64,000 bases of DNA, taken from NCBI GenBank assembly GCA_949361645.1, contig OX442415.1, positions 7,901,573 through 7,965,572 on the forward strand, written 5' to 3'. The notes under the pieces are model-generated. The model was not told the DNA's origin, made no database searches, and saw only the letters and a program-made list of their open reading frames with translations. Both the position numbers and the translations under genes were made by a program. Positions 35,125 through 45,249 of the stretch are shown in pieces. Within the stretch, counting starts at the first letter, position 1; each line of letters begins with the position of its first letter. Origin of the DNA: Spongilla lacustris (Eukaryota > Porifera > Demospongiae > Spongillida > Spongillidae).

Positions 35125-36015
35125 AATTTACTCTGTACATGTACATGTCTACAAGTAGTTCAGATCTACAACACAAAATGTGTGAAGAGAAAAACGTAGG
35201 CACGTATGCACACTGTACAAATGGAGGCTGCTTCAGTGGTGGTATTCCCATTTGTCCAATGTGAGCTGGTAGCTCCACTTGTAGTTGATGGTTCCCCTGA
35301 CACTAAGTCCTCTTGTAGTGTGGGGGTTAATGGTTTCACAGGTAGTGGCTTCACTTGCATTTGCAGTGAGGAGCTGGTGTTAGTACTGTGTGGGGCTAGG
35401 ATAGGGGGCCATTGTGGCTGGCCCCAGTGCTTGGGGCCGGCTCCAGTGTTTGGGGTCGGCTCTAGTGTTTGGGGCCGGCTCCAGTTCAAGGTTCCGCTCC
35501 ACATGCTGGGGTCTACTTTTGTGACGACCCCATTCAAACCTGGTAATGTGGCAACTGGCAGCTCCCCTGTTGGCAGTCTGATTACACCATATGTAAGAGG
35601 GGTGTTTAGGGGTTGGTGGGTGGGCGGGAGGGCTGGTTGTGTGGAGACTGAGAGTGCTATTGAGTAGGGGATGGCCTGGGCCTTGGATACAACTTGCAGT
35701 AAAGGATACAAATTGCAGTAAAGGAGGATAGGTAGTGGGAGATAGGGCCATGGGGGCAAATGGGGTGGGGTGGGGGGGGGGGTGCTGATTCCTATCGCAG
35801 TGTGAGAACTGCATTATTGTGGGGGCCACCAATGACCCTGTAGGATTTTTTTAGCATCTGGTTCCTCCCTTGCTGGCAGTTTGATAACTCCATCTGCAAT
35901 TGCTCCACTGATGCACTGCATGGTGCTAACTGGACATGTAGTGTGGGGCTACTAAGTTAACTTGCATTAATGCATGGTTCTGTCCGCTTGCAATGAGGGA
36001 GCTGACCTGGTTGGA
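35125..36015. repeat. Right inner module of element C
   Basis: Inverted copy of the left inner module with only three or four 19-bp units. The plus-strand frame from ATG 35206 (containing VNGFTGSGFTCIC) is open for 153 codons. Confidence 0.8.
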
Positions 36016-36029
36016 CCCAGGGCCATTAC

Positions 36030-38290
36030 AGGGTATAAATGGGACCAATGCAACAGACACACATACAGAGTGTAAATGGGACCATGGAAATGATCCTAAA
36101 ACAGACTCAAGTACAGGGTGTAAATGGGAGCATGAATTTGACCCCACAGCACACACAGGTACAGGGTGTAAATGGGACCATACATTTGACCTTAAAACAG
36201 AATCAAGTACAGGGTGTAAATGGAACCATGGATTTGACCCCACAATAGACACGCCTACAAGGTTACAAGGTATAAATGGGACCATGGATTAGACCCCACA
36301 ACCCCACAACAGACATAAGTACAGGGTGTAAATCGGACCATGGATTTGATAACAATTACAGTGTGTAAATCTGACCAGGGTTTTGACCCCACAACAGACA
36401 AAAGTACAAGGTGTAAATGGGACCATGGATTAGATCTCACAACAGACACAAACACAGGGTGTAAATGGGACCAATGAATTTACCCCACAACAGACTCAAG
36501 TACAGGGTGTAAATGCAAGGATCATGCATTTGACCCCACAACAGACACAAGTACAGGGTGTAAATGGGAGCATGAGTTTGACCCCACAACAGACACACAT
36601 ACAGTGTGTAAATGGAACCAAGGATTTGATCACAAGTACAGGGTGTAAATGGGACTATAAATTTGACCACAAGTACAGGGTGTAAATGGGACCATAGATT
36701 TGATCACAAGTACAGTGAGTAAATGGGACCATGGATTTGACTCCACAACAGACAAAAGTACAGGGTGTAAATGGGACCATAGATTTGACCCTAAACAGAC
36801 TCAAGTACAGGGTGTAAATGGGACCATGCATTTGACCATACAACAGGCCCAAGTACAGGGTGTAAATGGGACCAAGGATTTGATCACATATACAGGGTGT
36901 CAATGGGACTACGGATTTGATCACAAGTACAGGGTGTAAATGGGACCATGGATTTGACTCCACAACAGACAAAAGTACAGGGTGTAAATGGGAACATAGA
37001 TTTGACCCTAAACAGACACAAGTACAGGGTGTAAATGGGACCATGGATTGACCCCATAACAGACACAAGTAAAAGGTGTAAATGGGTCCATGAGTTCGAC
37101 CCCACAACAGACACATGTAAATGAGACCATGGATTTGATCACAAGTACAGGGTGTAAATGGGACCATGGATTTGATCACAAGTACAGGGAGTAAATCGGA
37201 CCATGGATTTGACTCCACAACAGATAAAAGTACAGGGTGTAAATGGGAACATAGATTTGGCCCTAAACAGACTCAAGTACAGGGTGTAAATGGGAGCATG
37301 AGTTTGACCCCACAACAGACACACATACAGGGTTAAATGGGACCATGAATTAGATCTCACAACAGACACAAGTACAGTGAGTAAATGGGACCAAGGATTT
37401 GATCACAAGTACAGGTATAAATTGAACCACGGATTTGACCCCACAACAAACACAAGTAACAGGTGTAAATGGAATCATGGATTTGACCCCACAACAGACA
37501 CAAGTACAGGGTGTAAATGGGACCATGGATTTGACCCCACAACAAACACAAGTTACAGGGTGTAAATGAAACCATGAGTTTGACCCCCCAACAGACACAA
37601 ATACAGGATGTAAATGGGACCATGGATTTGATCACAAGTACAGGGAGTAAATCGGACCGTGGATTTGATCACAAGTACAGGGAGTAAATCAGACCGTGGA
37701 TTTGATCACAAGTACAGGAAGTAAATCGGACCATAGATTTGACCCTAAAACAGACTCAAGTACAGGGTGTAAATGGGACCATGGATTTGACCCCACAGCA
37801 TACTCAAGTACAGGGTGTAAATGGGACCATGGATTTGACCCTAAAACAGATACAAGTACAGGTGTAAATGGGACCATAGATTTGACCCTAAACAGACTCA
37901 AGTAGAGGGTGTATAAGGGACCATGGATTTGACCCCACAGCATACTCAAGTACAGGGTGTAAATAAAATGGAATCATGGATTTGACCCCACAACATACTC
38001 AAGTACAGGGACCATGGATTTGACCCCACAACAGACACAAGTATGGATCTGACCCTAAAACAGACTAAAGTACAGGATGTAGATGGGATCATGCATTTGA
38101 CCCTAAACAGACACAAGTACATGGTGTAAATGGGACCATGGATTCGACCCCAAAATACACAAGTACAGACATGTAAATGGACCATGCATGGATTTTATCC
38201 CACAACAGACTCAAGTACAGGGTGTAAAGGGGACCATGGATTTTATCCCACAATAGACACAAGTGCACGGTGTAAATGGGACCACCGTCG
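36030..38290. repeat. 48/37-bp tandem array, element C right arm
   Basis: Reverse-complement orientation, roughly 50 units by estimate; the shortest of the four arrays. Confidence 0.95.
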
Positions 38291-38326
38291 TCACTGTACT
38301 AGCATAGATCTAGTAACCTTTCTCAC

Positions 38327-38406
38327 GATCGTTGTATTCGCACCGCTCCAACTTCACGTCCGCCGATTGAAACTCTTATGATCTTGTCTTCAGTTGACGT
38401 CGCCAT
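38327..38406 (-). other. First-exon-like ORF with splice donor, element C right arm
   Basis: ATG 38404-38406 begins MATSTEDKIIRVSIGG... and ends at a GTGAGA donor (38321-38326 in complement). Length is 80 nt, identical to the element B left copy, with a few substitutions and no frameshift. Confidence 0.45.
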
Positions 38407-38972
38407 AAAGTTTATGTACGCAGAAGATAACGAAATAGGGATCACAACTGCATGTGAGTCTGACCGGGAGATGGATTCACACGTATCCAGCGCAGAGTAG
38501 GTGTGCCTATAAGTTATCGAAGTGTCAGCCCACAGGAAGTAGTTGCATATTCATGTGATTTGGTGCATGGAAGCGGGTCACGCACGTACAACGGCGCGAT
38601 TCGAGCGGGAAACTTGTACCAACTTTGCGCCGCTGTATCTCCTAAACAGATGGCATAAAAATTAACGAACAGAACAAATCGTTAGGTATAGGACCTCTCT
38701 ACCTACAAACCGAATTTGAAGCGATTTGATTACTCCTGCAGAAAGTTATGGCGGCTTTGAACCCACAGGGGTATCGGACGTTGCAATTCTGGCACGGAGC
38801 AAGTGAAAGACCCCAAAAAACAGTTTACCATAGAGATATGATGTCGTATGAAGTGTTGAAAATAGGATGTTGATAGCGCTAACCATTCGGAAGATATAGC
38901 GATTCATACTAGAAGCATTTTTATAACACTTTATATATTTATACGAGGGCTCATTTTGTCGGAAACTGTCCC

Positions 38973-39385
38973 AATTATATATATTATATATTATAATTAT
39001 AATTATATATATATAAGAGCGTTACGCTTGATCACGTGATCGGCCTCGATGATTGTGTTGTTCTTTCTTCCTTTGTACTTCTATTAACATTCATTAAAAT
39101 CAGACGGATACGTTTCCCTGTTATTAGTACACTCGACAAACCACTACGCTACAACAGAAGCGCTTTAAATATATGTACACATATACTCATTCCCACACGT
39201 CAGCAAACATATACCTGCTTTCTAACGATCTCTATTTTATTCAACTGACACTTGCATCCATATGGTAAGAGCAAAGCCAGATTAATCATAAAAATGACTA
39301 TACTCGAGTCAAATGAACTGACCTGTTGACACGCACTATAGAAAAGGGCGTAGAAGGCTAATACAAAGGTTGGCATTGTTTATTA
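38973..39385. other. AT-rich spacer, no gene recognised
   Basis: A (TA)n-rich tract follows element C, then ordinary sequence with a short plus-strand frame (39036-39248) lacking family features. Confidence 0.5.
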
Positions 39386-39389
39386 ATGT

Positions 39390-40730
39390 ATATTGTCCTA
39401 AATGTCCACCCGGGGGACAGCAAAAAACGTTTCTGCCGATCGGTCAAGGAAGGGACCTAGTGGCATTTAACGGTACTGGCTTATAGTACAAGTCTTTTCA
39501 GGATTCGGCCGAGATAAGCAAGGCTTAAATCCTTTTGGTACATGTACAACGAGCTGTGCTAGCGGACTTATCCATTACGCTCCGTTCGGATCGGTCGGAG
39601 CGTATTATTTATAGGTCCGCTAGTACCGAAAGGATTTAAGCCCTATACTTATCTCGGCCCGATCCTGAAAAGACTTGCTCTGTAAGCCAGTACCGTTAAA
39701 TGCAGTCAGGTCCCTTCCGTGACCGAACAGCAAAAAGGTTTTGTTGTCCACCCGGGTGTCCAATTGTACCCCCGGGTGCATGGACAGGGGCGGATGCAGG
39801 ATTTTGGCGAGGGGGGGGTTCTACATGAATTATTGATGAAGGGGAGGGGCGCGCGCGAAGCGCGCGAAAATTTTTGTGGTGCGCATTCTATATAATCTTT
39901 CCACAGATTTTATTGGACACTAAGGCAATCAACACCAACAAATGTGTGCCACTCGGTTACGTTCTGGTTTTACGGATTTAAATGGCTGTGTTGGAACATG
40001 TATGCGCGCTTTTCTTTGCTATTCAGTTGAGCCACTTAAAATTTACCATCACACTGATTCCGGCAGATGACCTACTTCAAGCAGTGAACAGTGTGACATT
40101 GGCGCGTGAAAACATTTTTTGTACACATTCCACAGATTGTACATGTATAGGGGGATTAGAAACGGAAAACGGAGGCAATATGTCATAACCAATAAATGCG
40201 TGCCACTCCGTTACGTTCTGGCTTCCAGGCTATTGTGGTTTTAAAGGGCTGCATGTGCTTCATCATATCGCAGATTTGCATTCGCCATTGTACGTTTACA
40301 AAATTACATGCGCCGGCTTAGTTTCTTTGCTATGTTAAAATTTACCATCATCTCTAAAAGCATGCAGCAAGGTGCATTCAACTTTGATGGGTACTAATAC
40401 TAGCGCACCAATCAAAATAACTGCGGAAAGAATCGCTCTATTACGTCCGCGGGTTAGCATTTTGGAATACATTTAGATTTACGTATAAATACCAGCCTAC
40501 TACATATCTCGCAGTTTACAGAATATAGTACTAACCAAGGAATAAGCAATAAGAATAAGCTGCTTAGCAACTTCACGGAGTGCACGCTGAACTCTCCGTA
40601 GAAATGTATAGCTCACGTGCGCCGATTATACATTAATTATATTCATATTTAGTTTCGAGGGGGGGGTTCCAACCCCTGGAACCCCCCCCCTGTATCCGCC
40701 ACTGATGGACATTCAGGACAATAGACATTA
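39390..40730. mobile_element. Foldback element H, interrupted by a GC-rich TIR element
   Basis: Left arm starts ATTGTCCTAAATGTCCACCC. The right arm ends (complement) with ATTGTCCTGAATGTCCATGC near 40725. Arms of about 170 bp share AGGAAGGGACC, CATTTAACGGTACTGGC and GGATTTAAGCC around GGAGCGTATT. The right terminus is split by the 920-bp element at 39785-40704, whose removal restores the inverted repeat. Confidence 0.82.
39785..40704. mobile_element. GC-rich TIR element (920 bp) with 5-bp target duplication
   Basis: Starts CAGGGGCGGATGCAGGATTT and ends with the complement of CAGTGGCGGATACAGG. Both ends carry G/C homopolymer runs. It is flanked by ATGGA (39780-39784 and 40705-40709). A truncated relative (complement of CAGCGGTGGATCCAGGATTT) ends at 45240. 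No coding sequence. Confidence 0.82.
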
Positions 40731-40934
40731 AACATATACAACGGCGGCCTAGTGGAATAGATAAGATTCTACCAATGAGCTGGACAATGTCATGCATATT
40801 TGTTAATCAAACCATTGACTCAAACAACAAAACGAGGGGCTAAATAATCGTATTTGATATAAGAGTAAACTGTAAGAGTGAAATGTACCCAGTTTTGCCG
40901 CGGTTTTAAGGTTAATATTTTCCGCCGTATACGT

Positions 40935-40990
40935 AACCGCGATATATCGCGGTTACAGCGTTTAACAACGGTTAAATATCGCGGTTACAA
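40935..40990. repeat. Second cluster of CGATATATCG palindromes
   Basis: GTAACCGCGATATATCGCGG and AAATATCGCGGTTAC lie next to the MITE at 40999. They resemble 6482-6540. Confidence 0.65.
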
Positions 40991-41133
40991 CTTACGTACA
41001 GTGGAAACCATCACACTTGCTCCTATAATTTTTTGTACTGTTATTGTGTTCACTTGAATATATTTCGATAGCAATGAGCACAAATGGAAATCTGACAACG
41101 CAGATACAGTGTACAACTATTTTTTCAATATAT

Positions 41134-41473
41134 GGGACAGTGTCCAGCAAAATCGGGCTTGTGAGGTTATAAATTTATCACTATAAAAAATTGCATGTTA
41201 CACTAAACAACACATCTTTGCAACGGTACAACCTTTACCTTTACAAGTTCGTACACATGCTCTCACATCCTCTCTCTATGTGGAAATCCATTTTGGTGTT
41301 CCATGCCGCGAGTATAAAGATCGCTAACCCAACGGGTTAGAATTCAACATTTCTCCTTGTACGAGTGTGGAAAACGCATCAAATTTGGGTTGTATATAGA
41401 TTAGTACTGTAGCTATTGATTTGTTCTGTTCGTTAATTTCTGTATCATCCATTACGGAGATACAGTTGAACAA

Positions 41474-41506
<33 letters not shown>

Positions 41507-42006
41507 TTCATGTGCATGTAATATACACATAGGCAAGTAATGGCATAAATTAGATATGCACTTGTATACTGCCCCTAAAATGCGTAGCATTTACAAAAAA
41601 TAGATAAATCAACATTGTTCAGCATTAACCTAAACGTTCTTTCTGAGGATGATTTTACGTGCATGTTTTCCCGCTTGATTCTCGCCAATGATTTTGGCAA
41701 ATCGCGTCCCGCTCAATGTATGGGGAGGCGGTGATTATATCTTTGGCGCGAATCAAGCGGGAAAACATGCATGTAGTTTGCTCAACTGTATCTCTGTAAT
41801 GGATGATACAAGAATTAACGAACAGGACAAATCAATAGCTACAGGACTCCTCTATGTACACTCCGAATTTGACGCGTTTTCATGGCGAGATGTGAAATTC
41901 TAACCTGTTGGATTAGCGATCTTTGCACTGACGGCATAGAAAATAATTAGAGCTCCAAAATGGAAAAAAAAGCATAGAGAAATGATATGGGAACATGTGT
42001 ATGAAA
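41134..42006. mobile_element. Foldback element D, family of A, right end lost
   Basis: Begins GGGACAGTGTCCAGCAAAAT. It contains CCCGCTTGATTCTCGCC and the loop GCTCAATGTATGGGGAGGCG as in element A, and an (AAT)n microsatellite at 41474-41506. The right arm runs to GAACATGTGTATGAA, where element F begins; its terminal 110 bp or so are missing. Confidence 0.85.
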
Positions 42007-42703
42007 TATATTTCGTTTCCGAGTCGTCACATGTTAGATCTATCGCAAAATCGTACTTGGGAGGCATGCAATAGACCCTTCTTTGCCGTTAAAAAAGTAC
42101 CATCAGAGCTGAGTACCTGAAAACCTCCGCCACATCGCGATGAATTGCATTTGAAACGTCATCATTGCATCATTTAGTATCATGAATATATTTATAATGT
42201 GACGTATGGGCAGAGATAATACGAATGGCATTGATTCAATGAGGATTGTGAAAACGGTTCTTAACCTAACGATGCTGCATCTTGCAGCCACTCACAGCGA
42301 ACGTCTAGAAAATAGCATCGAATTGGGAAGATTTATGGGCCATCAAGACATTCGCAAGGCTAGCGTTCTATCACCCAAAGCTTCGAAATTAGTTCGAATC
42401 CTTGATGGCAGCTTCTAAATGGCTAATTGGGTCCGCTTCGCTTCCAGCTTTAGATTTGCCTCTTGCTTCTTGTAACCTGCCCAATTGGATGCTACTGATT
42501 TCGTATTACGTCACATTATAAACATATTCATGATACTAAATGATGCAATGATGACGTTTCAAATGTAATTCATCACGATATGGCGGAGGTTTTCAGATAC
42601 TCGGCTCTGATGGCACTTTTATAACGGCAAAGGAGAGTCTATTGCCTCCCAAGTACGATTTCGCGATAGATCTAACATGTGACGACTCGGAAACGAAATA
42701 TAG
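42007..42703. mobile_element. Foldback element F (697 bp)
   Basis: Arms of about 200 bp (42007-42207; 42503-42703; TATATTTCGTTTCCGAGTCG and complement). The roughly 295-bp loop holds a 70-codon frame (MGRDNTNGIDSM..., stop at 42418) of unknown meaning. Confidence 0.88.
42206..42418 (+). CDS. Small ORF in the loop of foldback F
   Basis: The 70-residue frame contains LHLAATHSERLENSIELGRF and KASVLSPKASKLVRIL. It is the only unique sequence of element F. No family is recognised; it could be a captured fragment or chance. Confidence 0.2.
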   Translation: MGRDNTNGIDSMRIVKTVLNLTMLHLAATHSERLENSIELGRFMGHQDIRKASVLSPKASKLVRILDGSF

Positions 42704-43258
42704 CAGTCCAGTGAGAGCGTACTACGAAACTGCATCACTAAGCTTTTACGAGCTAAAAATGCATATCTAGCTATAGCTCGACTATTAACCGGACTTTAAA
42801 ACCGACGCGGCCAAAGATTGCTAATTCTTGTTCTTTAGATATATTGTGAGTATGGTTAAGATTATTGCCTACAGGAGGAGGAATAATACTTACAATTTTT
42901 TTTCTACTGGGGTCACAACAAGTAAATAGTCACGTGATGCTTTTTAACTTTCAGTATATATTGAAAAATAGTTGTACACTATACCTGCGTTGTCAGATTT
43001 CCATTTGAGCTTATTGTTATTGAAATGTATTCAAGTGAACACAATAACAGTACAAAAAAATTATAGGAGCAAGTGTGATGGTTTCCACTGTATTCTCAGG
43101 TATTCATATCAGAAGCCAATTTACGACCCCTAATGATCACATATATGTGCATGCACTGTGGCAGTTCTTTGCTATTAACCTTGGGTGGTTTGCAGCAAGT
43201 GCATCGCGCGAGTGGGTATTGTATGGTATTGTGAATACCTTATGATAAAAGTTTTACC

Positions 43259-43531
43259 ATGGACATCATCATATCCAATCCCATACCATCCAGTCCTAGC
43301 AAAGTTAACAGCACCCTCCTATCTTCAGATGCTAAGAAGAGGCAAATGAGTAAAAAAAAAGATACCAAGGTTATCTTCTGCTATATTAATACAAATAAGG
43401 ATGATTTTAACTTATACTATTTGACATGTATATGGTTAAAAAAAAGGGTCAACAGAAGGATAATACAATACAGAAAAAAAAAACTTGATAAGTACATGAA
43501 AGATACAAAAACTGACCCACTTATCTGGTGA
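43259..43531 (+). CDS. Hypothetical 90-residue basic ORF
   Basis: Starts in an ACCATGG context just outside element E. Serine/proline-rich N-terminus (SNPIPSSPSKVNST) and a lysine/arginine-rich C-terminal half (WLKKRVNRRIIQYRKKKLDK). No family or splice context is recognised. The A-rich codons make a chance ORF likely. Confidence 0.2.
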   Translation: MDIIISNPIPSSPSKVNSTLLSSDAKKRQMSKKKDTKVIFCYINTNKDDFNLYYLTCIWLKKRVNRRIIQYRKKKLDKYMKDTKTDPLIW

Positions 43532-44290
43532 AAAGAACGTGAAATACTTTTATGGCAAAAAATTATTTAGCCATTCCTGATTCAACCGCTCCTTCGTTGC
43601 CAAATTAATAACATATCAAATAAAAGATTCATGGCCTTCGCGCCTAAGATATTTCTCCATCAGAACTCCAAGCTCAGTTCTCAGTAGGCTAACTGCATGC
43701 AAAGTTATTTATCCGCTGCAAGTTTATGCGGAAACTTGATTATTGCTCTCTGTACTCCTGATATCGTGTGATCACAGCATTCGTACTCCGTACACCTCAG
43801 TGGTTCAGCAGGAATTTTGTAAGAGGGGGCCAGGAGAGCCCTTAACAATCGATTCATTTGAAGGGATAGATTTAAGAAAACTGCATGAGAAGTCAATAAA
43901 ATCAGGTTCCACATCTTTGTCAAATGGGTTTGGGAAGGAATAGTATTGCAATTCAAATATGCCACTGATCAGCATAGATTCAAGCGCAAACAACCTGCAT
44001 GCTCCCACAAGCCTGCCAACAGCGCTAGCACCAGTGTCTTTAAACATCTAAGCAGGAAATTGGGCTAGCGTGTCAGTGATGTAGATTGATAGTACGTTGG
44101 AATGGCCAGTCTGCCGTTATTGCTGTCTCTAAAAGCTTAGCTCGCATGGAGCCTTGGCTTTTTATAACGGTCCACCGTATACCACCTATGTGGCGCTAGA
44201 GAACATATAATAGACGCATTTGCGGCAACTTTATAGGGCATTCTAGAAAGATGAATTGGATCTTTTTATTATACATGTATATAGCAAATG
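43532..44290. other. No feature recognised
   Basis: Several short overlapping frames on both strands (43705-44047), none with family motifs or credible splice partners. Confidence 0.45.
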
Positions 44291-44292
44291 CA

Positions 44293-44613
44293 TATAGAGC
44301 TCTTTCATGGTCACATGACGCGTGGGCTTTAATTGCGTTAATTGCTTTATTGTCCTCCATCTTGGTGCCCGGCTTACAATGGAAATGTATGGGCTTATGC
44401 TCGGTTTTTGGTACTTTTTGATAAGTTACTCACGCTCCGAGGGCACAGGTAAAAAAATCATATATCGTAAAAATGTTTTTTTTTGTGTGTTTGAGCCCAA
44501 TAGTATACGTCTATTCTCTAGCTGAGACGGCACTCTGAACTAATGTAACACACCAAAACCAAGCGTAAGCCCATACTTCTCCATAGAAAACGGGCACCAA
44601 TATAAGAGCTCTA
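44293..44613. repeat. MITE-like inverted repeat
   Basis: Outer TATAGAGCTCTT (44293; complement near 44604) and inner TTGGTGCCCGGCTTACAATG pairing with the segment ending GGGCACCAA (about 44562-44598). The arms are diverged. Confidence 0.6.
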
Positions 44614-44768
44614 TAGCGCAATTCAAAGTTCATTGTTATGGATTTTACTGATATGATGCATTATTTTGTTGAAGCGATTTCATAAAAAAAAGTTGCATGC
44701 AGAGCCGCCTCCCCAGGCTCCGATGAGGGAGTTCATTGTATTTTGTAATCAAATGAACGGTAGTCTCC

Positions 44769-44882
44769 TACCCAGACCCTAGTACGTCATAGCTGCGGAT
44801 GGATTACATCACCGCTATACGCTAGCGTAGTGGTGATGTAATCCATTCGCAGCTGTGACGTAGGTCTACTAGGGTCTGGGTA
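44769..44882. repeat. Near-perfect 114-bp hairpin MITE
   Basis: TACCCAGACCCTAGTACGTC folds onto the complement ending GGGTCTGGGTA with almost no loop (centre TATACGCTAGCG). A related terminus, TACCCAGACCC, occurs at 52090 in an intron of the peptidase gene. Confidence 0.85.
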
Positions 44883-44995
44883 TGAAACTAAATGAGTGAG
44901 TTCAGTACTGCTGAGTACTGGCATATGTTTGGAACATTATCGGCGATTTATCGGCGCTCTGAACATATAAGGGCTGAGCTCTTGATCTGTGGCTC

Positions 44996-45240
44996 CCCAG
45001 CCTCGATCTGTGTTTAGTGCAGTTTTTGCGTACTTTTGGAGGGGTTTTCAACGCAAAAGCATTGGCTTCTGGAGCACCATCCCAGACCCCGACGGGGGGC
45101 TTACAGCGCTCCCCCCATACCCCCTAGCTGGGCGAGAGGGGTGCCCCTCCCCCGCACCCTCCCCAGGGCGGCTCCGCCCCACCCCTTGCCACGCCCTCAC
45201 CTGTGTTCCCCCCTCCCCTAAATCCTGGATCCACCGCTGC
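44996..45240 (-). mobile_element. Truncated GC-rich TIR element
   Basis: On the minus strand it starts CAGCGGTGGATCCAGGATTT followed by a G-rich tract, like element 39785-40704. The other end is not found. The GC-rich frames over it (for example 45048-45242) are not genes. Confidence 0.5.
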
Positions 45241-45249
45241 AAGTTTAGG

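Larger units (their letters stand above)
29485..38972. mobile_element. Giant foldback element C (9.5 kb)
   Basis: Starts GGGACAGTTTCCGACAAAAT at 29485 and ends with its complement at 38972, 21 bp of AT-rich DNA after element B. Module order matches B: terminal segment (29485-30145; 38290-38972), 48/37-bp arrays, C-rich inner modules (33540-34435; 35125-36015) and central core (34436-35124). The left arm is about 1 kb longer than the right, mainly through array expansion. No transposase ORF. Confidence 0.9.
40999..43090. mobile_element. Tc1/mariner-like non-autonomous element E, with nested foldbacks
   Basis: Starts CAGTGGAAACCATCACACTT and ends with its complement, flanked by TA (40997-40998; 43091-43092). 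TIRs are about 133 bp (40999-41131; 42957-43090). The interior is filled by foldback D (from 41134) and foldback F (42007-42703). No transposase. Confidence 0.88.

Noticed and set aside
15785..38290. CRISPR-like or telomere-like interpretation of the short repeat arrays
   Set aside because: Units are contiguous, variable and without unique spacers. The surrounding gene structure is eukaryotic and the arrays lie inside inverted-repeat elements.
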